64,000 bases of DNA from JACMLD01 sp044227095 (GCA_044227095.1 JBGAFV010000001.1:3038001-3102000), one strand, 5' to 3'; numbered from the stretch's first letter, positions 26,240 to 36,124 are shown. Numbers and translations are program-made. Notes: generated from the sequence alone by a model not told the origin.

Positions 26240-27799
26240 ATGCAAACCAGCTTTGTCGTTTTTTTTGTAAACAGGATTGTTGCAGCATTCAGCGGAATGT
26301 TGCTGCATTCGTTATGGCAGGGGGCAATTTTTGCACTGGCTGCTTATATACTGATGATTGTTACAAAAAAACAGAAAGCAGCTATAAGATATAACCTGGT
26401 GCTTTTATTATTTGCGGCATTCTTATTCACCAGCATATTTACTTTTATAGCAAGGTGGAATGCTTACACTACAGAAAGCAGTTCAGCAACATTTACAATG
26501 GGGCTGAGTAAAAAAGTTTCGGCATTGTTTACCGGTAATTTTTTATGGGTGAAACAGCTGCTGGATGCCTGTGCTAATTTTTTTACAGCAAATGCGCCAT
26601 TGGTTGTGCTGGTTTGGTTTGTGGTATTTACTTTCAGGCTCACAAAAATTATTACTGCAATTATATACAACCAACGTGTAAAAACAAAGCAGGTATACGA
26701 TGCTGGCAAATACTGGAATGATACAATAGAAAAATTTAGTTCAGTATTGCAACTAAAGAAAGCAGTGCGGTTGCTTGAATCGGGCTATATAAGTATGCCG
26801 GTGGTGATTGGCCATTTAAAACCGGTGATACTGTTACCTGTGGGATTGCTTATGTCGTTGCCGCCGGAACAGGCAGAAGCTATTTTATTGCATGAACTGG
26901 CACATATACGCCGGAACGATTATCTTATAAATTTTCTGCAGCGTATAGTAGAAACAATTTTTTTCTTTAACCCCGCAATGTTGTGGATGTCGTCTTTCTT
27001 ACATGAAGAAAGGGAGCATTGCTGCGATGATATGGCGCTTGCGCAAACACAAAACCGTACCGGGCTTGCAGAAGCTTTAATTACTTTCAAACAGTTTCAA
27101 TTAAATGTCAATGCTTTTGTAACAGCTTTTCCCGGGCAAAAGAACCAGTTGCTAAACAGGGTAAGGCGCATATTGGGCGAACCAGGGATAAAAACATCAG
27201 TAACAGAAAAATTTTCTTTTGCTATTGCTGCAATTGTATTGATTGGCGGTTTTTGTACAATACTGTTACTGCATGAAAAAATAACGGTAAACAATCCTGT
27301 TGAAATAAAAAAAGTTAACCAGCAAATTGCCACGGATAATTCAATAGTACAAAAAACTTCAGTACCAAAAATTGAATCATATAAAACGGTTGTGGCTAAA
27401 AAAAATCTATCAGCAGAAAAGGTTATTGTGATAGAAAATAATGTTGGTCCGAAAGAAAAAATAACTGAACAGCCAGAGCTGATTAGTGAAAAAGAACTTT
27501 CATTTATAGATGAGGAAAGGGCAAAAGAAAATGAGGTAAGGGCAATAAAAGACCAGCAACAAGCAAATTTGGATCAGGAGCAGGCTTTACGTGATCAAAA
27601 GCAGGCAATGGTTGATCAGGAGCTTTCAAGAAAAGATCAACTGCAGGCTAAGATTGATTATAAAAAAGCAATGGCAGATCGATCTAAAGCAAAACTTGAT
27701 TTGGAGCAGGCTAACATTCAAATGCAAAAAGCACTAAGGGATAAACAGGAAGCAGAAAAATCTTATTTAGAAAATAAAACAGTTTCTACCAGGCTATAG
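26240..27799 (+). CDS. BlaR1-like M56 metallopeptidase with heptad-repeat tail
   Basis: Inner-membrane protein of 519 residues. Hydrophobic segments are near 20-45, 50-70, 118-142 and 325-345. The zinc motif H218ELAH222 is followed by HEEREHCCDD (255-264), as in M56 peptidases. The usual periplasmic sensor domain is replaced by a charged linker and about ten heptads of the pattern DQxQAxx (438-507). The same repeat makes up the secreted protein encoded next. So the sensing end is probably a coiled coil that meets that partner (inference). Confidence 0.9.
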   Translation: MQTSFVVFFVNRIVAAFSGMLLHSLWQGAIFALAAYILMIVTKKQKAAIRYNLVLLLFAAFLFTSIFTFIARWNAYTTESSSATFTMGLSKKVSALFTGNFLWVKQLLDACANFFTANAPLVVLVWFVVFTFRLTKIITAIIYNQRVKTKQVYDAGKYWNDTIEKFSSVLQLKKAVRLLESGYISMPVVIGHLKPVILLPVGLLMSLPPEQAEAILLHELAHIRRNDYLINFLQRIVETIFFFNPAMLWMSSFLHEEREHCCDDMALAQTQNRTGLAEALITFKQFQLNVNAFVTAFPGQKNQLLNRVRRILGEPGIKTSVTEKFSFAIAAIVLIGGFCTILLLHEKITVNNPVEIKKVNQQIATDNSIVQKTSVPKIESYKTVVAKKNLSAEKVIVIENNVGPKEKITEQPELISEKELSFIDEERAKENEVRAIKDQQQANLDQEQALRDQKQAMVDQELSRKDQLQAKIDYKKAMADRSKAKLDLEQANIQMQKALRDKQEAEKSYLENKTVSTRL

Positions 27800-27923
27800 C
27801 AAATACTACAGCGGCGCACTGTAAAAATTTGCCGAACAATTTCATTTAACAGTATATTTTTTTTAAAAACCTGCAAAGCCGGGATGGACTTGTATTGCCA
27901 TTAATCATTAAAAATCAAAAAAA

Positions 27924-28850
27924 ATGAAAACACAATGTATCAAGCATGCAGCATACCTTATCTTATTTGCTACTTGTACTGCTACTGCATCTGCACAAGC
28001 AAAAACAACAACACAAAAGAAAAGTTACCAGGGTTATTCAACCAGTAAAGATGCCAAAGGGAAAACAAAAGAAAATGCAAGGATAACAATTGATGGAACT
28101 GCATATGAACTTGAAATGCTAAACGAGAAAGTAATAAGTTTATATGTTGATGGAAAACTGGTGCCACCAGATCAATACGGACAATATGAAACTGTATTAA
28201 CCAAAATAAAAGAACAGATGAGGATTGATAAAATACAGGCTGAAAAAGATCATGAGCAGGCAATGAAAGATCAGCAACAGGCAAAAAAAGATCAACAACA
28301 ATCAAAACTGGATCAAGAGCAGGCAATGAGGGATCAAAAACTGGCAAAGCTGGATGCGGAGAGAGCAAATAAAGATCAGCAGCAGGTAAAAATTAGCCAG
28401 GAAAAAGCCATGAAAGATCAACAACAGGCAAAACTAGATCATGAACGTGCAATGAAAGACCAGGAAACGGCAAAGCTTGATATGGAAAGGGCCAGCAAAG
28501 ATTTGCAACAAGCAAAACTAGACCAGGAGCAGGCTATGAAAGATATGGAACAGGCAAAGAAAGACCAGGTACAAGCCAAGCTTGATGAGGAACAGGCAAT
28601 AGAAGATGAACGCCAGTTAAAAAATATGATAGCTGATATTGTTAAAGATGGCATTGTGCCTAACGAAAAAAGTTTGGTATCAGTTTCAATGTCTTCTGCC
28701 GGTATGTTTGTAAATGATAAAAAACAACCCGATAATGTGTACAATAAGTATAAGGAAAAATACAGCCGCTTTGCAACCGGAAATTTCAATTATAACATTT
28801 CTCCAAATGGAAATAAAAGTATTCAGATGCACAGGTTAGATAAAAATTGA
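27924..28850 (+). CDS. Secreted heptad-repeat (coiled-coil) protein
   Basis: Exported protein of 308 residues with signal peptide 1-25 (TATASAQ). A short N-terminal domain (31-100) contains ARITIDGTAYELEMLNEKVI and YVDGKLVPPDQ. Residues 107-232 are 18 continuous heptads, typically KDQQQAK / LDQEQAM, with Ala or Met/Leu at the core positions. A small C-terminal domain follows (MIADIVKDGIV, then FVNDKKQPDNVYNKYKEKY). It lies 124 bp after the BlaR1-like gene, which carries the same repeat. Probably a periplasmic partner or ligand of it. No enzyme motif. Confidence 0.85.
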   Translation: MKTQCIKHAAYLILFATCTATASAQAKTTTQKKSYQGYSTSKDAKGKTKENARITIDGTAYELEMLNEKVISLYVDGKLVPPDQYGQYETVLTKIKEQMRIDKIQAEKDHEQAMKDQQQAKKDQQQSKLDQEQAMRDQKLAKLDAERANKDQQQVKISQEKAMKDQQQAKLDHERAMKDQETAKLDMERASKDLQQAKLDQEQAMKDMEQAKKDQVQAKLDEEQAIEDERQLKNMIADIVKDGIVPNEKSLVSVSMSSAGMFVNDKKQPDNVYNKYKEKYSRFATGNFNYNISPNGNKSIQMHRLDKN

Positions 28851-28956
28851 GTTCTCATAAGCGTACTAACTCTTGCATATTGAATAAACAAAACAGCCCG
28901 ACAACTGTATAAGTTAGCCCGGGTTTGTTTTTACAGAGGTAAATATTGTAAACAAA

Positions 28957-30435
28957 TTAAGGAGCATGCGGTAATATAAAAGAAAACTTGCTTCCTTCGC
29001 CGGCTTTACTTTCTATAAATAAGCGGCTGTCGTTTTTTAGAATAAATTCTTTGCACAACATCAAGCCAAGCCCGGTGCCGGGTTCGTGGTTTGTTCCATT
29101 GGTACTAAAAAAATCATTCTGACTTATTTTTTGTATTGTTTCTTCATTCATGCCCCTGCCATTGTCCTTCACATATATTTCGGCGCCTTCGGTTAATTTA
29201 TTTATACCAAGTATTATTTTTCCGCCGGGTGCTGTAAATTTTATAGCATTAGACAATAGGTTGCGAAGTACAAGTTCAATCATGTCTTTATCTGCCTGTA
29301 CAAAAACTGGTTGATTACAATGTATTTCAATAGCCAGTTGTTTGGCTTCAGCCGGCAATTGTAATAAAAGGGTTACGTCATCAGCCAGTTTTACAATATC
29401 TATAGATTGTTTTTTTACACCTTCAGACTGCATCTGGCATTTTGCCCATTGTAATAAATTTTCCATAAGGCTGCTGGTGTAATTAAGGTTGTTGATTACA
29501 TCTGGCAGCATTGCTTTTATTTCTTTAGCAGGCAGGTTTTGTTGCTGAATATTCCTGAAAAGATTGCGGAGAGAATACATGGGTAGCTTAAGGTCGTGCG
29601 CAATAATAGAAAAAAGTTTATTCTTTACAGCATTCAATTCTGTAAGTTCTGTTGTTTGGCGTTGCAGCAAGCTTGCTTTTTCAGCAATCTCTTTATTCTT
29701 CTGCAATACATTAAGCTGGTAACTGTTGTTTTCTTTTTTAATAAGAAATAAGCCGAAGAAAATAAATACAATGCCTGCAAACTGGTTAAAGAGATAAAGG
29801 AGAAGGTTATAAGATTCCAATTGAAAACGATGGTTCTTTAATACAACAGCCAGCATAAAATAGCTTATCATGCTAAGGCTTATTGAAAAAAGCATGTGGC
29901 TAATTTGCTGCAAAAAGAAAACAGCGAGAATACCATACAGAATAAAAAACAGTTCAACACCCATATTAATACCACTCATATACACAACACTGGTAACAAC
30001 GGGGTAGAAGATAAAGTAAAAAATAATTGCCGGTTCGTATTTGGAACGGGCATTCAGCCATAATACCACAAGGCTTACCAATGCAGGAAGGCATGCAACC
30101 TGCCATGCATGCGGAGGAAACTGTTTGTTGTTTAAAAGTGCCAGTACGGGTATAAGTATGCCTGTAATTAACTGAAAAAAATTAAGCTGGTTAAAAATGC
30201 CAAGTTTTCTTTTTTCATAATCATCCATTGACCGGTATGTGCCAATCAGCTTTATTGAATAATGGAACCTGAATAATTGTTTTTTGAAAAAATTTAATTT
30301 TTGTGATGCAGTTGCTGGTATTGTTTTTTCCTGGTTCGAAGATGATTTTGGGTTGAATATATCCTTCCATGCTATGGCATCAATGGCTTTCAATTTTTCC
30401 TGGAAATGGAATAACTGCTGATTGAGGTAGCGCAT
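28957..30435 (-). CDS. Membrane sensor histidine kinase
   Basis: Two-component kinase of 492 residues. A cytoplasmic N-terminal stretch is followed by about six membrane helices (about 95-235), a coiled linker, and then the phospho-acceptor AHDLKLP. The ATPase core has LRNLLSNAIKFT (N box), DNGRGM (G1) and GTGLGL (G2). No response regulator gene is adjacent, so it is an orphan here. Its stimulus is not readable; the membrane region resembles 7TM-type sensors of Bacteroidota. Confidence 0.92.
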   Translation of the reverse strand: MRYLNQQLFHFQEKLKAIDAIAWKDIFNPKSSSNQEKTIPATASQKLNFFKKQLFRFHYSIKLIGTYRSMDDYEKRKLGIFNQLNFFQLITGILIPVLALLNNKQFPPHAWQVACLPALVSLVVLWLNARSKYEPAIIFYFIFYPVVTSVVYMSGINMGVELFFILYGILAVFFLQQISHMLFSISLSMISYFMLAVVLKNHRFQLESYNLLLYLFNQFAGIVFIFFGLFLIKKENNSYQLNVLQKNKEIAEKASLLQRQTTELTELNAVKNKLFSIIAHDLKLPMYSLRNLFRNIQQQNLPAKEIKAMLPDVINNLNYTSSLMENLLQWAKCQMQSEGVKKQSIDIVKLADDVTLLLQLPAEAKQLAIEIHCNQPVFVQADKDMIELVLRNLLSNAIKFTAPGGKIILGINKLTEGAEIYVKDNGRGMNEETIQKISQNDFFSTNGTNHEPGTGLGLMLCKEFILKNDSRLFIESKAGEGSKFSFILPHAP

Positions 30436-30644
30436 TTTTGTGCTGATTTAGGATAGTGGCAGATACAAGCCTTGTAAAATAGAAATTTTAATTGATACAG
30501 TCAAGTGCCTGTTTGTATTTTTATAGGGATAGCGGCCTAATGTTAACGAGTGACTATATGCCCAGTGGATTGTAGCTGATATTTCATTGCTTGTGTATCT
30601 TAGCCTACATTAGCAACATGCTTTAATTGCTGTATAAACTATTC

Positions 30645-31760
30645 ATGAAACCTTTTTCCCTTTTCGCTTTATTGTTATTTAGCCAAATGGTTTTTGCACA
30701 ACAGGCTTTACCTGTTATAAGAGCAAATTCTAAAAAAGTTGCCATTAATGACGGAGGGTATCTTGATGAAAACGCCTGGTTTCTTTCGCCTGCAGCCCGG
30801 CCAGATATATATACTGCCGACAGAACACGAAAAACAAAATGGGTTACTTTTTATACCGATGTAGATTCTATTCGGGTAAAAGTAAAACCCGGGACAAGGT
30901 TCAATTTTGTGATATTGCTAAATGGAAAAGATTCCTGCTTTACTCAAATTGCCAGTGCTATTCCCCCGGAAGAAAAAAATAAAAATGTTGATACGCACGA
31001 TACAATTCCTTTTGTGCTTACAGCTTCCAATATTATTCATGTAAAGGCAATAATGAACGATACCGCAACACTGAACCTTCATTTCGATCTTGGCTCTTTA
31101 GGTTTTCATATAACCAAAGATGCACTTTTAGCAAAAGGGAAACCGCATAAACTGAAATTGGGAACAATTACCTGGAGTAACCCTTCTATAGGATCAACAA
31201 ATTTAACTGCACGTGATATGGATGGCCGTTTTGGCTGGGATTTGTTTGAGGGAAAATCTGTTGAAATAGATTATGAGAAAAATATTTTAGTGATACATGC
31301 TGCAAGGCCGGTAAAGTTAAAAGGATATCGTAAAGAAAAACTTTTGTTTATGCATTCCTTTATTTGCATAAAGGGAATACTGGGAAAAAACAATACAAAG
31401 CTGCCTGGCTATTTTATGCTTGATACCGGTTTTGGTCAATCGCTTATACTAGACAGTGGCTGGGCGGAGGCACAAAATTTTACAGATGGGCTGGAGCTTA
31501 TCAGTTCAAAGTCATTATATGATCCTCGTGGTGTAAAGTATGAAACAAGGATTGTATCAGCGCCGGCGTTTCAAATCAACCAGTATAATTTTACTAAAAT
31601 TCCCGCCTTGGTATTGCCGGGAAAAAACCCCGCAGGCTTTGCTGTAAATTTTTTAGGTACTGATTTATTAAAGCGCTTCAATATGATATTTGATTTTAAA
31701 AATGATTACGCATACATGAAGCCTAACAAACTTTATAGTCTTTCTTTTTCAGAAAAATAA
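30645..31760 (+). CDS. Secreted retropepsin-like aspartyl protease homologue
   Basis: Exported protein of 371 residues. The ATG at 30645 is chosen because MKPFSLFALLLFSQMVFAQ is a clean signal peptide; an upstream ATG at 30627 adds six residues. Two aspartyl-protease-like lobes are visible: LHFDLGSLGFHI (D-L-G) in the N-terminal half and YFMLDTGFGQSLIL (D-T-G) in the C-terminal half, ending with FLGTDLLKRFNMIFDF. This looks like the retropepsin-like proteins common in Bacteroidota. Whether the DLG lobe is catalytic is uncertain. Confidence 0.78.
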   Translation: MKPFSLFALLLFSQMVFAQQALPVIRANSKKVAINDGGYLDENAWFLSPAARPDIYTADRTRKTKWVTFYTDVDSIRVKVKPGTRFNFVILLNGKDSCFTQIASAIPPEEKNKNVDTHDTIPFVLTASNIIHVKAIMNDTATLNLHFDLGSLGFHITKDALLAKGKPHKLKLGTITWSNPSIGSTNLTARDMDGRFGWDLFEGKSVEIDYEKNILVIHAARPVKLKGYRKEKLLFMHSFICIKGILGKNNTKLPGYFMLDTGFGQSLILDSGWAEAQNFTDGLELISSKSLYDPRGVKYETRIVSAPAFQINQYNFTKIPALVLPGKNPAGFAVNFLGTDLLKRFNMIFDFKNDYAYMKPNKLYSLSFSEK

Positions 31761-31790
31761 TTATTTTGTGGTTCTTTTATACCGCTTACT

Positions 31791-32756
31791 ATGAAACATA
31801 TTTTATTGATCCTTACAGTTATTGTTCTGGTATTAACTATGGGTTGTACAAGAAATGATTCTCCTCCTGCTGCAACCGGCCCGGATATATTTGTAAGCGG
31901 GTATACAAATCTTACCAGTGCTGCTTACTGGAAAAATGGCAACCAGGTTATTCTTGGAAACGCATTTAATACAATGGGTATTGCACTTTCTGCTAATGAT
32001 GTTTATGTAGCAGGCAATATTGGATTTGCTTTGCCCACCGGTGGTGGTGCCAACGCTGCTGTGTATTGGGAAAATGGCACGATGGTTAGATTGGGAAACG
32101 ATCCTTCTTATGCAAACAGCATTGCAGTAAGTGGTAACGATGTATATGTTTGTGGTGTTGCCACTGTAAACAACGAATATGTAGCAGTGTATTGGAAGAA
32201 TGGCGTTATACAAACACTAGAGGGAGCAGTGCCTTATTCTTTAGCCAATGCTATAACCATTGCAGGAACAGATGTGTACATTGCAGGCAACGCAGGCAAA
32301 AATGGTACTGTAGCTGTATACTGGAAAAATGGTAAACTTGTTTCTCTGGAAGCTGGTGAAGGAAACGCCATTGCTATTGCGGGTACAGATATTTATGTAG
32401 CAGGTGCTACTGCTTCTGGTGCAGCTTACTGGAAAAATAGTATAAGAACAAATCTTGATGACAGTTCTGTTGATCCTGTCGTTACACGCACTGACGCAAC
32501 AGATATTGCTATAGCTGGTACAGACATACATGTAGCAGGTTATATAAACAACGTTTATGCAGTGTATTGGAAAAATGGGAAACGGATTTTACTGAATAAC
32601 CCTTCTACCAATATGAATGTTTCAAACAACAAAAACAATATTCTTGTCATTGATACGACTGTATACATTTCTTTTAATACAGCCGATTACTGGAAAAACG
32701 GAAAAATTATTCACGCAGGAAATGGTTATGGAACAGGCATAGCTGTAAAACAATAA
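31791..32756 (+). CDS. Lipoprotein with seven propeller-like repeats
   Basis: Lipoprotein of 321 residues; lipobox LTMGC at the end of the signal peptide. The mature part is seven repeats of about 32-47 residues, each opening DVYVAG (or DIYVAG, DIHVAG) and carrying AVYWKNG, with IAIAGT closing. Seven such units fit a seven-bladed beta-propeller on the cell surface or periplasmic face. No catalytic motif. It starts 31 bp after the protease-like gene and may be co-transcribed with it. Function unknown. Confidence 0.85.
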   Translation: MKHILLILTVIVLVLTMGCTRNDSPPAATGPDIFVSGYTNLTSAAYWKNGNQVILGNAFNTMGIALSANDVYVAGNIGFALPTGGGANAAVYWENGTMVRLGNDPSYANSIAVSGNDVYVCGVATVNNEYVAVYWKNGVIQTLEGAVPYSLANAITIAGTDVYIAGNAGKNGTVAVYWKNGKLVSLEAGEGNAIAIAGTDIYVAGATASGAAYWKNSIRTNLDDSSVDPVVTRTDATDIAIAGTDIHVAGYINNVYAVYWKNGKRILLNNPSTNMNVSNNKNNILVIDTTVYISFNTADYWKNGKIIHAGNGYGTGIAVKQ

Positions 32757-32935
32757 TACTTTTTGGTTCTCCACTGTATTTTGTTGACCAAAATCCCCAA
32801 ATGCTGCTGGCACGGTTTTCGGGTTTTATGTATAGAAGAAAACAAAACCGTGATGAAACTCTTTCTATTTTTTTTATACTGCATGGCTATGTTGTATACC
32901 TGCACTTGTTGAATTAGCCATTCCTGTAAAACAAA

Positions 32936-32953
32936 AACCGGCAAAAGCCGGTT
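32936..32953 (-). terminator. Rho-independent terminator
   Basis: AACCGGC, 4-nt loop, GCCGGTT; on the minus strand it is followed by TTTTGTTTT. It ends the minus-strand gene at 32984-33601. The gap 32757-32935 holds only a 19-codon hydrophobic frame at 32854, not called as a gene. Confidence 0.7.
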
Positions 32954-32983
32954 AATGTTTTACGCATCCTTCAAACAACTATT

Positions 32984-33601
32984 TTAAAGTATTGCTTTGA
33001 TAATAATATCGGTATAAACAACCTGGTTCCTCGGCCCTGTTACACAAATCTGGAAAGAATATTCTGTTCCCGGAATAAGGGCTTTTAGTGTTATGGTATT
33101 AAAACTGCTGGTGGCATGCATCCATAAATTGTTTTTAACCGGGGCCGGGGCATACAGGTAAAGATAATTTTTTGCGCCCTTTACTTTTTTCAGCGTAAGG
33201 GTTACTTCACCGCTTTTCTTGCCCACCTGCACCAAAAAACTTTCAATCGCATCGAGAGGTTGGATTTTATTGGCAGTTATGCTAAGAGAAAATCCTGAAC
33301 TACTAAGAATATTTGTATCACCATGCGCAATGAAACTTACATAAGCGGCAAGATTGGAAAGAATGTCCTCAAGGTGTTTGCGCATATTGTTTTTGTTAGA
33401 AATTTTTTCCTTTTCTTTTGATGCCGACTCAGAAAGCGCATCTGTATAATTTTTGATGGCTGTATTGAGGGTTTCAATAGAAGGGGTGGGATCGGTGAAG
33501 TGAGTATTTTCAACCATAGCGCTTGCAATAACCAGGGCTTTTTCTTTAAGATCGGTATCACTTAATCTACCAAATCCTATAAGAATTTTAGATGCTTTCA
33601 T
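32984..33601 (-). CDS. Hypothetical protein with C-terminal fibronectin-III-like region
   Basis: Protein of 205 residues without a signal peptide. The N-terminal half is helical (ASAMVENTHFTDPTP, then an NKNNMRKHLEDILSNLAAYV motif). The C-terminal half, GEVTLTLKKVKGAKNYLYLYAP to IPGTEYSFQICVTG, looks like a fibronectin type III sandwich. Such proteins are common singletons in Chitinophagaceae with no known role. It is monocistronic and followed by a terminator. Confidence 0.75.
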   Translation of the reverse strand: MKASKILIGFGRLSDTDLKEKALVIASAMVENTHFTDPTPSIETLNTAIKNYTDALSESASKEKEKISNKNNMRKHLEDILSNLAAYVSFIAHGDTNILSSSGFSLSITANKIQPLDAIESFLVQVGKKSGEVTLTLKKVKGAKNYLYLYAPAPVKNNLWMHATSSFNTITLKALIPGTEYSFQICVTGPRNQVVYTDIIIKAIL

Positions 33602-33959
33602 TGGGACGGTTTAAAGATTTGTAAAAATGTAAGGATTCTGGATCAGGTGTGTGACTATTGCACTTTGCTTTAATAGGAGTTGAATGGTATTTATTCAGAC
33701 AAATTGCAGCTTCATAAGGTTGTTTTATAACAACACTAAATATAAAAATTACAAAATACCACCAGCGGAAAACTATGTAGGACACTGACTGTTTGTAGTA
33801 ATTATTTAAGGCAGTACTTTATTTTGTACGACATAATGCGGAGATGCCAATTGGGACCAGGTTTTTATTCAACAAGAAAAGCAAGGTTCATTCACTCTGT
33901 AAAACAGCAAAGCAGCCACCTGGCCGCTTCGTTGTCTTATGCTGATTTGTTTTATCGTT
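33602..33959. other. Intergenic region without evident features
   Basis: About 360 bp between two minus-strand genes. A 65-codon minus-strand frame (33588-33785) overlaps the next gene's start and has no family look, so it is not called. Nothing else is seen. Confidence 0.4.
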
Positions 33960-34898
33960 TTAGTAAGTAAGTACCCCATTAATATTTTGAACAACTGTGT
34001 TAGGAGCAGCAAGCCTGTTGGTACTTGTGCCTATAGATACCGGGCCTGCATTTGAGGTTCCTGTAAATGTAGCTACGCCATTGCTGGTACCCACTGTTAT
34101 ATTATGCCCTTCTGCATTGGTCATTAACTGGCTTCCTGTTGTAAAGTTGTTAGTGAAATACTGGTTGGGAAGTATATGGTAATTAACAATACCACGCAGT
34201 TGTGCAGAGTCTGCTGCATCAATACTTGCAAGTGTAGGATAACCAGCAGCAATAAATGCTGCATTGTTAGGCGCAAGTATTGTATACTGCCCGGTGCTGG
34301 TATTAAGGTTAACGCCGGATCTTTTTACTGCTTCAGCAAAATAAGTAAGACTGGTATCGGCAGCTATAAGACCTGAGGTTGATGCGGCAGGTACACTAAG
34401 TGGCGCATTAAGACGGTACACTGTGGCTGTGCTTCCACTAACCGGGGTAAGACTTGCTTTTGTACCATTAAAATAAATACTATCTGCAGAGGAACTTCCA
34501 TAACCATACACAGAACTGCCAAGCTGTGTATTAAATGCAGTGTATTGACCATTTTGAAGAACTACTTTGTTTTTAACCAAATGGTATTTCAACAATGAAT
34601 CTACTGCGGTTTGAGACATGTTACTAATACTTGCGGCACTAATGCCTGCTGCACGGAAAGCATCGTTGGTAGGTATAAGCACTGTTACAGAATCAGTTGT
34701 TCCATAAAGCGAATTGTCTCCTGCCTTGGTTATTGCACTATTAAAAATTGACAGGGAAGTATCGCCTGCAATATAAGATTGCAATGGGGTAGATGGAGGT
34801 GTAACCGGTGTTGGTGTATCATCTTTGTGGCATGCTGCCAATAAGCCTGCACATACCAATGCTGCTGCAGCTACCGTAGATCTGAATACATTTTTCAT
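33960..34898 (-). CDS. Lipoprotein with two fasciclin (FAS1) domains
   Basis: Lipoprotein of 312 residues; lipobox LLAAC. Two FAS1 domains follow (about 40-170 and 175-312). Each has the H1-like NDAFRAAGI or NNAAFIAAGY motif and the YH motif (LKYHLVKNKV, NYHILPNQY). FAS1 domains mediate cell-surface adhesion. It is a paralogue of the tandem genes at 56741 and 57718. A 10-bp-arm hairpin lies 65 bp upstream. Confidence 0.92.
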   Translation of the reverse strand: MKNVFRSTVAAAALVCAGLLAACHKDDTPTPVTPPSTPLQSYIAGDTSLSIFNSAITKAGDNSLYGTTDSVTVLIPTNDAFRAAGISAASISNMSQTAVDSLLKYHLVKNKVVLQNGQYTAFNTQLGSSVYGYGSSSADSIYFNGTKASLTPVSGSTATVYRLNAPLSVPAASTSGLIAADTSLTYFAEAVKRSGVNLNTSTGQYTILAPNNAAFIAAGYPTLASIDAADSAQLRGIVNYHILPNQYFTNNFTTGSQLMTNAEGHNITVGTSNGVATFTGTSNAGPVSIGTSTNRLAAPNTVVQNINGVLTY

Positions 34899-35321
34899 AC
34901 TTTTCTTTTTTTTGGTGTGATTAAACAGATATAATTAAACTTATGGGGTGGGGTATCAATTATTAAACCTCAATTTTTTTAAAAATGAGGTTTAACAAAA
35001 ATGAAAGCAGTCTAAGGAGAGAAATATGAAATAATTTTTTTGCAATTTGCTTAATCAGTGGTGCTAAAAAACTATAACGTAGTGATTTGTGGTTTTTACC
35101 TTTTATTGTAAATGATTAATGTTATTATGTGGTTATCATTATAAATAAATATGCACATTAACATTTGTGTGAGGTAATGATAATTTTTTTGTAGAAATAT
35201 TCTTACACAAAAATTTTAGCGTGGAAATTAAATCTCATCTCCACAAAAAATTGAGACACTATAATTAAAACAGTATTAAATTAAAAGTGAGACAAACAAT
35301 TTTCAGTTATAAAAATTGCTC
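34899..35321. other. AT-rich intergenic region with hairpin
   Basis: About 420 bp between two minus-strand genes. TTAAACCTCA (34963-34972) and TGAGGTTTAA (34986-34995) are perfect arms, with A/T runs between that can pair further; this may be a terminator of the DinB gene or a leader structure of the fasciclin gene. The rest is very AT-rich, with no gene seen. Confidence 0.5.
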
Positions 35322-35894
35322 TTATTTTTCATTTATAGTAGGAGGTGGTACAACGCCGCACATTCTTAAGTAAAGTGCCATTTGTCCGTAATGTTCATTA
35401 GCATGTGTAAGTGCATAAAATGCCAGGTCAAGCCTTGGCAATTTGCGCCAGCGAAACTGTATCATGTCCATTGCATTTTTATCTGTAATGCTGGCAATGG
35501 CTTTACGGCCTGTAGCAAATGAAAGTTTGAGGTAGTCTATAATTTCTTTTTTTGTTTTGATGTTTTTTGGCCCGTTTACATCTTCAATATCTGCACGCAC
35601 AGAATCTCCTGTAATGACACTCCATATAAGAATGTTGTCAGTAGCAAGGTGCATTATTTGCCCGGCAAATGTGCGTACACCTTTAAACTCGCTGTTTTTT
35701 ATATTGAGGTTTTCGGGCGAGAAATTATATTTATCCTCGGGCATTGCATTGGCGCTTAAAAGTATATCGCTTTCAATTTTATTAAACAGCCTTTCTATGG
35801 CAGGTGTTAATGAAAGAGGTGTTTGTGCTGCGCAAAAAGATGAAAAGAAAAAGATGGCAGCAAAAAAAGTAAATAGCGTTTTATGGAGTATCAT
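35322..35894 (-). CDS. Exported DinB-family protein
   Basis: Protein of 190 residues with a signal peptide (about 1-23, FFSSFCAAQ), then a four-helix DinB/YfiT-like domain. The metal-binding histidines are probably in QIMHLATDN and in THANEHYGQM. Family members are metal-dependent thiol-transferase-like proteins of mostly unknown substrate. A secreted form is common in Bacteroidota. Monocistronic on the minus strand. Confidence 0.88.
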   Translation of the reverse strand: MILHKTLFTFFAAIFFFSSFCAAQTPLSLTPAIERLFNKIESDILLSANAMPEDKYNFSPENLNIKNSEFKGVRTFAGQIMHLATDNILIWSVITGDSVRADIEDVNGPKNIKTKKEIIDYLKLSFATGRKAIASITDKNAMDMIQFRWRKLPRLDLAFYALTHANEHYGQMALYLRMCGVVPPPTINEK

Positions 35895-35909
35895 AAATTG
35901 AATTTTGTA

Positions 35910-35935
35910 GATACTGAAGGTAGAGAAAAAGGTGG
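35910..35935. repeat. Dispersed 26-bp repeat, copy 1
   Basis: GATACTGAAG then GTAGAGAAAAAGGTGG. The same sequence with one change lies at 37339-37364. It is 16 bp upstream of the DinB start codon on the minus strand. Confidence 0.6.
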
Positions 35936-36124
35936 AGAGAATTATTAATGCAAATAAGCTTCTTAAATCATCAATTTAAATGCTTGCGATAACATAAATA
36001 AAATAGAAGATATACATGATCGTATAATACTAAAAGTTATTATACGATTAGTTTGCATTTTACTTTAATTTTTGCGGAATAGTTTTTTTATTTAATTTAG
36101 TATAAACTAGATAAACCTATTAAT

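Noticed and set aside
27551..28620. Repetitive DNA that could be mistaken for a CRISPR array or tandem repeat
   Set aside because: The period is 21 nt in frame and encodes protein heptads; no spacers exist.
28869..28935. Possible terminator between coiled-coil and kinase genes
   Set aside because: The arms around AACAGCCCG and CCCGGGTTTG pair too imperfectly to call.
32854..32913. Hydrophobic 19-codon plus-strand frame starting MKLFLF
   Set aside because: Too short, no ribosome-binding signal of note, and no supporting promoter.
33588..33785. 65-codon minus-strand frame before the fibronectin-like gene
   Set aside because: Overlaps the next gene's start and has no domain, signal peptide or conserved look.
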